DNA of 8,607 nt from Nitrospirota bacterium (GTDB lineage Bacteria; Nitrospirota; Thermodesulfovibrionia; Thermodesulfovibrionales; JdFR-88): NCBI GenBank assembly GCA_021812785.1, contig JAKAMR010000093.1, positions 1 through 8,607 of the forward strand. Direction: 5' to 3'. Positions 4,988 through 8,607 of this stretch are shown one piece after another (position 1 is the stretch's first letter; the number at the start of each line of letters is the position of its first letter). A model generated the notes under the pieces. It searched no databases. It had not been told where the DNA came from and saw only the letters and a program-made list of their open reading frames with translations. The position numbers were made by a program, and so were the translations under genes.

Positions 4988-6109
4988 TTGAAAAAAGCGT
5001 GGAAACAGGCCGGGCCTCAGACCATCAGCGTCCGGGCGGCGGTCGTCCGCAGACCCGGAGGGCCGCTCAGGATGGAAACCATCGCGCTTGAAGCCCCAAG
5101 GGACGATGAGGCCCTTGTGCGCATCGTGGCAAGCGGCATCTGCCACACGGATATAGACTTCATGGAAAGCGCACGGGACGCGGTGCTTGGGCATGAGGGG
5201 GCGGGCATAGTTGAATTTGCGGGCAGTGCGCTAAGGGGTTCTTTCAGGCCGGGAGACCATGTGGTGCTTTCGTTTCAGTCCTGCGGCCTGTGCGCGGAAT
5301 GCCGGAGGGGGCATCCCTCCGGATGCGAGCGCCTGTGGGAGCTGAATTTCGGTTTCGCGCGAGCAGACGGCACCAGCGCCTTCAAACGAAGCGGTGTGCT
5401 GGGTCATTTTTTCGGCCAGTCCTCGTTTGCCACCTTCGCGCTGGCCACAAGGCGCAACATGGTCAGGGTGCCAAAAGACCTCCCGCTTGAGATCCTTGCC
5501 CCCCTTGGCTGCGGGGTCCAGACCGGGGCTGGAACTGTAATGAACTCGCTTTCCGTGCGGAGGGGGCAGCCGGTTGCCGTTTTTGGGACCGGGGCGGTAG
5601 GCCTTTCGGCGGTGATGGCGGCGCGCATTGCCGGAGCAAATCCCATTATCGGCGTGGACAAGAACCCTTCAAGGCTCAGGCTGGCCCTTGAGCTTGGTGC
5701 GACACACGCTATAGACAGCCGGAGGGGAGACATCGTCTCCAGGTTCAGGGACATCGCGGGCGGAGGGGTCGATTACGCGCTTGAGACAACCGGGGCCCCG
5801 GGCATTTACAGGACCGCCGCGGAGGTTTTGAGGCCTGGCGGCACTCTGGCGCTTATCGCCGCCCCTGGGGAAGGCGTGAGGGAGCTGCCAGGGGGGCGAA
5901 AGATCCTGGACATCATACAGGGCGATTCCGTGCCGCAGAGGTTCATCCCCAGGCTTATAAGGCTGTACCGGAAAGGGATGTTTCCGTTTGACAGGCTCAT
6001 AAGGACCTATGAATTCCGGGACATCAACCGGGCCGTCCGCGACGCAAAAAGCGGCAGGACAATAAAGCCCGTGCTCAGGATATCTCCCCAGCGGCTTTTT
6101 TCTTTTTGA
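4988..6109 (+). CDS. Zinc-dependent alcohol dehydrogenase (MDR family, aryl-alcohol type)
   Basis: 373 residues. The TTG start is supported by AAGGAGG four bases upstream, and because the family's N-terminal strand (VRAAVVRRPGGPL) begins at residue 15. Catalytic zinc ligands are visible: Cys52 (GICHTD), His69-Glu70 (LGHEGAG) and Cys175 (LGCGVQTGAG). The structural zinc lobe has its four cysteines at 99, 102, 105 and 113 (SCGLCAEC...GC). The Rossmann GxGxxG is at 200-205 (GTGAVG), and Asp224 at the end of the next strand favours NAD+ over NADP+. The layout, the GCGVQTG motif and the low-homology lobe match aryl/benzyl-alcohol dehydrogenases. These cytoplasmic enzymes oxidise primary alcohols, often aromatic, to aldehydes with NAD+; the exact substrate is unknown. 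Both zinc sites and the nucleotide fold are intact. It ends three bases from the convergent aldo/keto reductase stop. Confidence 0.9.
   Translation: MKKAWKQAGPQTISVRAAVVRRPGGPLRMETIALEAPRDDEALVRIVASGICHTDIDFMESARDAVLGHEGAGIVEFAGSALRGSFRPGDHVVLSFQSCGLCAECRRGHPSGCERLWELNFGFARADGTSAFKRSGVLGHFFGQSSFATFALATRRNMVRVPKDLPLEILAPLGCGVQTGAGTVMNSLSVRRGQPVAVFGTGAVGLSAVMAARIAGANPIIGVDKNPSRLRLALELGATHAIDSRRGDIVSRFRDIAGGGVDYALETTGAPGIYRTAAEVLRPGGTLALIAAPGEGVRELPGGRKILDIIQGDSVPQRFIPRLIRLYRKGMFPFDRLIRTYEFRDINRAVRDAKSGRTIKPVLRISPQRLFSF
6064..6101 (+). terminator. Possible overlapping terminator at the convergent dehydrogenase/reductase ends
   Basis: AAAGCC (6064-6069) and GGCTTT (6093-6098) pair, with an inner GCT/AGC (6073-6075/6090-6092) after a three-base bulge, followed by T6 (6096-6101). 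It lies within the last codons of the dehydrogenase. The same stem on the minus strand ends in GGCTTTATT, so it could act weakly in both directions. The long loop and bulge make this uncertain. Confidence 0.3.
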
Positions 6110-6112
6110 CCA

Positions 6113-7111
6113 TCAGACCTTCGCCTCCTGCTGCCTGAGTGGAGGGGCCATGAACTCCGGCCCCACCGGTGCGGGTATGTTTCTGCGGATGATATCATCT
6201 ATGGCCCTTTTTGCGTCCTCATCGATGCTCCAGCCCATAGTGCCTTCCACAGGCTCCAGCTGCCCGGGGTTGCGCACGCCCCAGAGGGCGACATCGACCC
6301 CCTGGTCAAGCACCCACCGGACCGCCAGCTCCAGCACCGTTTTCTGGTACCGCGTCCTGGCAAAATGGGCAAGCTCGTCCACCGCCTTGAGGTATCTGCC
6401 GAAAAGCGGCTGCTGGAATTTCGGGTCTATTCTCCTCAAGTCGCCGTCTGAAAAGACGCTGTCCGGCCTCATACTGCCTGAAAGAAGGCCGCGGCAAAGC
6501 GCCCCGTAGGCCATCACCGGGATGCCGTTTTCCCTGCAATAAGGAAGGACGTCTTTTTCGATGCCGCGCTCAAACAGGTTGTAGGGTGGCTGGCAGACGT
6601 GCAGAGGCGCCACCTGCCGGAACCTCTCCATCTGCTCCACGCTGAAGTTGCTTACTCCGATGGCCCTGACCTTTCCCTGGCTGAAAAGGATGTCCATCGC
6701 CCCGGCGGTTTCCTCCACGGGGACTAGCGGGTCCGGCCAGTGCACATGGTAGATGTCCACATAGCCGGTCCTGAGCCTCCGGAGGGAATCCTCTATCTCC
6801 TGCCTGATCCTTTCAGGGGAGGAATTTCTGAAGACGCGGCCCTCCTTCCACTCGATGCCCGCCTTCGTGGATATGTAGACGCTCTGCCGGTCGAAGGCGG
6901 AGATGGCCTTGCCGACCGTTTCCTCCGAAAGGCCGAAACCGTAGGCGGGCGCGGTATCTATTATGTTCAGGCCCTTTTTCAGCCCGGCCTGGATGGCCGC
7001 TACAGCCTCACTCTCATCGGAGCCTCCCCACATCCATCCGCCTATCGCCCAGGTGCCGATGCAGACACGCGTGGCCTTTATTCCGGTGTCCCCAATGAGT
7101 GCGTATTCCAT
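6113..7111 (-). CDS. Aldo/keto reductase, AKR11 (YhdN/IolS-like) type
   Basis: 332 residues, about the usual length. ATG 7111 is preceded by AAAGGAGGG. The (beta/alpha)8 aldo/keto reductase fold is indicated by the catalytic tetrad Asp52 (IIDTAPAYG), Tyr57, Lys83 (ISTKAG) and His124 (YHVHWPDP). NADPH-contact segments IGVSNFS and VALWGVRNPGQL are also present. The start GTWAIGGWMWGG and the end PVGPEFMAPP match, from memory, Bacillus subtilis YhdN (general stress protein 69, AKR11B), more closely than voltage-channel-like or sugar-reductase AKRs. The family reduces aldehydes and ketones with NADPH in the cytoplasm; a detoxification role fits its position as the last gene after msrA and a secreted protein. 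It is 26 bases from the gene before it, so probably co-transcribed. Physiological substrate unknown. Confidence 0.92.
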   Translation of the reverse strand: MEYALIGDTGIKATRVCIGTWAIGGWMWGGSDESEAVAAIQAGLKKGLNIIDTAPAYGFGLSEETVGKAISAFDRQSVYISTKAGIEWKEGRVFRNSSPERIRQEIEDSLRRLRTGYVDIYHVHWPDPLVPVEETAGAMDILFSQGKVRAIGVSNFSVEQMERFRQVAPLHVCQPPYNLFERGIEKDVLPYCRENGIPVMAYGALCRGLLSGSMRPDSVFSDGDLRRIDPKFQQPLFGRYLKAVDELAHFARTRYQKTVLELAVRWVLDQGVDVALWGVRNPGQLEPVEGTMGWSIDEDAKRAIDDIIRRNIPAPVGPEFMAPPLRQQEAKV

Positions 7112-7137
7112 TATGGGTCCCTCCTTTGCAGCGCCCC

Positions 7138-7647
7138 TTACGGGGCATACCTGCCTTTTGGATAAAGTTTTTTGAACGCTCCGGGCAGCTCGAAGTTCGC
7201 GCTGTCCTTAACGCCGTTCTTGTTCACGGTTATGCCAAGCTGCCAGCGCCCGGGCCGGGAAAGATGGTCCAGGCCGGAGACGATGTAAAGCCCGTTTTTT
7301 TTGTCCACTATCGCGGCGGGACGGATGGACCGGCCGGTATCCACGTTCCTGTACGTTATGGACAGCGCCGCCCCTTTTACGTCCTCGTCCTTATCGCTGT
7401 GGATTATGATGCCGATGGTGTCCTTGCCTATTGGATACTCCTTGTCATTTAGCAGCACTTCAACGCTGTAGAGGGCATATTTTGTGATCTTGAACAGGCT
7501 GCCGTTAAAATGCTTCGTAAACAGTTTCTGCCGGACGGGGCCGCCGGTGTATTGCCCTTTTGCAGGGGCGGGCGCCGCAAGGCAGGCCGTTATCACGAAG
7601 AGGGCCAATGCGGCCATCCAGGTCTTTCTTTTATTTTTTGGCTCCAT
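7138..7647 (-). CDS. Secreted YtkA/FixH-like immunoglobulin-fold protein, probable lipoprotein
   Basis: 169 residues from ATG 7647, preferred because AAAGGAAA lies upstream and the product begins with a clean signal sequence (KNKRK then WMAALALFVITAC). The alternative ATG 7680 overlaps the msrA 3' end by 17 bases and adds 11 residues. VITAC fits a lipobox, so the protein may be lipid-anchored at that Cys; cleavage at APA|KG by signal peptidase I is the alternative. The mature part (TKYALYSVEVLLNDKE, then VKGAALSITYRN, then KNGLYIVSGLDHLSRPGRW, then the final strand before ANFELPG) has the beta-sandwich pattern of YtkA-like/FixH domains: a D/G-rich first strand, a GxY turn, and a Gly-Arg-Trp near the end. 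These domains are extracytoplasmic and mostly uncharacterised. It sits between msrA and an aldo/keto reductase, so a stress or redox link is possible but unproven. Confidence 0.7.
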   Translation of the reverse strand: MEPKNKRKTWMAALALFVITACLAAPAPAKGQYTGGPVRQKLFTKHFNGSLFKITKYALYSVEVLLNDKEYPIGKDTIGIIIHSDKDEDVKGAALSITYRNVDTGRSIRPAAIVDKKNGLYIVSGLDHLSRPGRWQLGITVNKNGVKDSANFELPGAFKKLYPKGRYAP

Positions 7648-7663
7648 AAGTGCCGCTTTCCTT

Positions 7664-8218
7664 TCAGGCTTCAGCCTCATCGCCCCAAAGCTCCCTCAGG
7701 CGCCGGTCGCGGCCGCACTGTGCGCGGTACGCACCGTAGAGATTGGGGTTTTTCCTGTAATACTTCCGGTGATATTCTTCGGCGGGGTAAAACTCTCCGG
7801 CCGGGACTATCCCGGTGGCAACCGGCCCTTTCAGCCTCCCTGACTCCTGCAGGCGCCTGAGGGACTCCACCGCCAGGCGGCGCTGCTCATCGCCGGAATA
7901 AAAAACCGCCGTCCTGTACTGGTTCCCCACGTCGCAGAACTGGCGGTCCCTGACCGTGGGGTCTATGTTCCGCCAAAAGACGTCAAGGAGCTTTTCGTAA
8001 TCCACAACTCCCGGGTCGTAGACAACGAGGACCGCCTCGGCATGCCCGGTCTGCCCGGATGAAACCTCGTCGTAGGTGGGGTCTTTTTTGTGTCCTCCAG
8101 TATAGCCTGGCGTAACGGAGACCACCCCGCGGACCTGGTCAAAGGCGTGCTCCATGCACCAGAAACACCCGCCGGCAAAAACCGCCCGCCGGAGCCTGCC
8201 GCTTTTTTCCTCTGGCAT
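7664..8218 (-). CDS. msrA: Peptide-methionine (S)-S-oxide reductase MsrA
   Basis: 184 residues from ATG 8218, chosen because AAGGAGG (minus strand, 8233-8227) is eight bases upstream; the ATG at 8245 would place this ribosome site inside the gene. The hallmark GGCFWCME lies at 16-23, with Cys18 as the catalytic nucleophile and Cys21 next to it. Other MsrA signatures are GYTGG (38-42), GHAEAV with Glu61, the FWRNIDPT segment (81-88) and GNQYRTAVFY (98-107). The tail GRDRRLRELWG is of the GRD..L...WG class, preceded by Cys168, which could be a resolving Cys recycled by thioredoxin. The enzyme reduces methionine-S-sulfoxide in oxidised proteins. No signal peptide is present, so it is cytoplasmic. 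No MsrB partner is fused or adjacent. It is the first gene of the probable msrA - YtkA-like - aldo/keto reductase operon and overlaps the upstream edge of the next gene's leader. Confidence 0.97.
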   Translation of the reverse strand: MPEEKSGRLRRAVFAGGCFWCMEHAFDQVRGVVSVTPGYTGGHKKDPTYDEVSSGQTGHAEAVLVVYDPGVVDYEKLLDVFWRNIDPTVRDRQFCDVGNQYRTAVFYSGDEQRRLAVESLRRLQESGRLKGPVATGIVPAGEFYPAEEYHRKYYRKNPNLYGAYRAQCGRDRRLRELWGDEAEA

Positions 8219-8286
8219 AGGGAGGGCCTCCTTCCACATGTGCATTCAGCTTCTTTTGTTTTTTTTTCTTTTCCGCGCAGCGGGCA

Positions 8287-8316
8287 GCGCCTAATCAAAT
8301 TGCATCAGATTAGCGC
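8287..8316. promoter_or_regulatory. Dyad overlapping the msrA promoter (operator candidate)
   Basis: CTAATC (8291-8296) and GATTAG (8308-8313) are inverted copies 11 bases apart. Allowing one bulged C, the arms extend to GCGC on both outer sides (8287-8290 and 8313-8316). The -10 of the minus-strand promoter lies in the centre, so a bound repressor would block msrA transcription. No regulator is encoded nearby. Confidence 0.4.
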
Positions 8317-8327
8317 CCCCGTGTCAA
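8299..8327 (-). promoter_or_regulatory. Sigma-70 type promoter for the msrA operon
   Basis: On the minus strand, a perfect -35 TTGACA (8327-8322), an exact 17-base spacer and a -10 TGCAAT (8304-8299, four of six) predict a start near 8292. The leader of about 74 bases includes an A-rich run (plus-strand T-rich 8252-8272) and the strong AAGGAGG before msrA. Confidence 0.6.
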
Positions 8328-8333
8328 TGCCTG

Positions 8334-8342
8334 TGCTATAAT
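8334..8342 (+). promoter_or_regulatory. Extended -10 promoter for the ligase-like gene
   Basis: TGCTATAAT is a perfect extended -10. No good -35 is found at 16-18 bases. Transcription would start near 8349, about 100 bases before the ATG at 8450. It lies next to the -35 of the msrA promoter, so the two polymerases could compete. Confidence 0.5.
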
Positions 8343-8449
8343 CTTCTGTTTTGTCCGGGACCCCGGAAAGGGAAAAAAGAAAAATGAAAGGCTTCCCGGC
8401 GGGCCCGCATTCGCGGCGGACATAACGGGGAAAAATAAAAAAATAAAAA

Positions 8450-8607
8450 ATGCTTCTGCATCATCGTTTTGTAAAAACAGCCAAAAAACATCCCTCGAAA
8501 ACCGCCATCGTGGACTGCACAAGCGGCAGGTCCGTCACCTACGGCTACAACGGCAACAACCAGGTCACCTCCATAACCGGCTTTGTCACCTCCGTATCCT
8601 ACAACAG
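8450..8607 (+). CDS. 5' end of an AMP-forming acyl-CoA/acyl-ACP ligase-like gene, switching to Rhs-like sequence
   Basis: The frame from ATG 8450 runs to the window edge (52 codons). Residues 1-31 (LHHRFVKTAKK, then KTAIVD, then GRSVTY) match the opening of AMP-binding ligases of the Aas/long-chain acyl type. In these the first helix LHHRF..TAKK is followed by K.A..D and then VTY and the next helix. Instead of the expected helix (typically ALI.SLIL), residues 32-52 read GYNGNNQVTSITGF and then VTSVSYN, which is YD/Rhs-repeat-like. The frame is unbroken across the change at about 8534-8545. The start is provisional: the nearest Shine-Dalgarno-like GGGG is about 20 bases upstream in an A-rich leader. 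Known AMP-binding ligases activate fatty acids with ATP. Whether this gene encodes one depends on the authenticity of the junction. Confidence 0.55.
   Translation, partial: MLLHHRFVKTAKKHPSKTAIVDCTSGRSVTYGYNGNNQVTSITGFVTSVSYN
8543..8607 (+). other. Rhs/YD-repeat-like segment at window edge
   Basis: The translation YGYNGNNQVTSITGF, then VTSVSYN, has the Y.Y...G..TS.T rhythm of YD repeats, which build the shell of Rhs and teneurin-type secreted toxins. The DNA is internally repetitive: GTCACCT occurs at 8534, 8564 and 8585. Only about 21 residues are visible, so the family call is tentative. Confidence 0.5.

Larger units (their letters stand above)
8246..8449. other. Divergent promoter region between msrA and the ligase-like gene
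   Basis: Just over 200 bases without a supported gene. It contains promoters on both strands, a dyad, an A/T-rich leader for each gene, and a GC palindrome (8354-8367). A 13-codon frame at 8384-8425 follows a purine-rich stretch but shows nothing to suggest that it is a real peptide. Confidence 0.6.

Noticed and set aside
8384..8425. 13-codon leader peptide after a purine-rich stretch
   Set aside because: No regulatory codon run, no attenuator pairing and no terminator follow; a short frame like this is expected by chance.
8310..8522. Minus-strand Phe-rich open frame of 70 codons
   Set aside because: It is produced by the A-rich leader of the plus-strand gene read in reverse and overlaps both promoters; no family resemblance.

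Overview
This 8.6 kb window comes from a GC-rich diderm (Gram-negative) bacterium. It encodes two signal-peptide-bearing outer-membrane beta-barrels and a periplasmic L,D-transpeptidase. AGG (Arg) and ATA (Ile) codons are frequent despite the high GC, TTG starts are common, and short palindromic repeats lie between genes. These traits resemble deltaproteobacterial or Nitrospirota-type genomes; that placement is an inference and no marker gene settles it.

Layout, left to right. (1) 1-209: the 3' end of a response-regulator receiver domain. (2) 320-1570: a 12-TM-type MFS transporter with a probable extended -10 promoter. (3) 1571-2004: a non-coding stretch with two dispersed-type palindromes, a tandem direct repeat, a good sigma-54 (-24/-12) promoter candidate and a 5'-leader stem-loop. 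(4) 2005-3422: a probable two-gene envelope unit, an L,D-transpeptidase (YkuD fold) followed by a small outer-membrane beta-barrel. (5) 3448-4872, minus strand: a larger predicted outer-membrane beta-barrel interrupted by several long homopolymer runs, including nine consecutive G. (6) 4988-6109, plus strand: a zinc-dependent alcohol dehydrogenase of the aryl-alcohol type. (7) 6113-8218, minus strand: a compact probable operon in the order msrA, a YtkA/FixH-like secreted protein, and an AKR11-type aldo/keto reductase. This looks like a redox or oxidative-damage unit, read from a TTGACA-17-TGCAAT promoter that overlaps a dyad. (8) 8450-8607: the start of a divergent gene whose first 31 codons read as the N-terminus of an AMP-forming acyl-CoA/acyl-ACP ligase, but which turns in frame into Rhs/YD-repeat-like sequence.

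Most genes belong to ordinary families. The items most worth a second look are the ligase-to-Rhs junction at the right edge (assembly chimera or real fusion), the G9 and A8 runs in the outer-membrane gene (possible phase variation), the sigma-54 promoter with an upstream tandem repeat ahead of the L,D-transpeptidase, and the divergent msrA promoter with its dyad. I saw no tRNA, rRNA, CRISPR array, transposase or defence system, and no convincing new multi-gene system.
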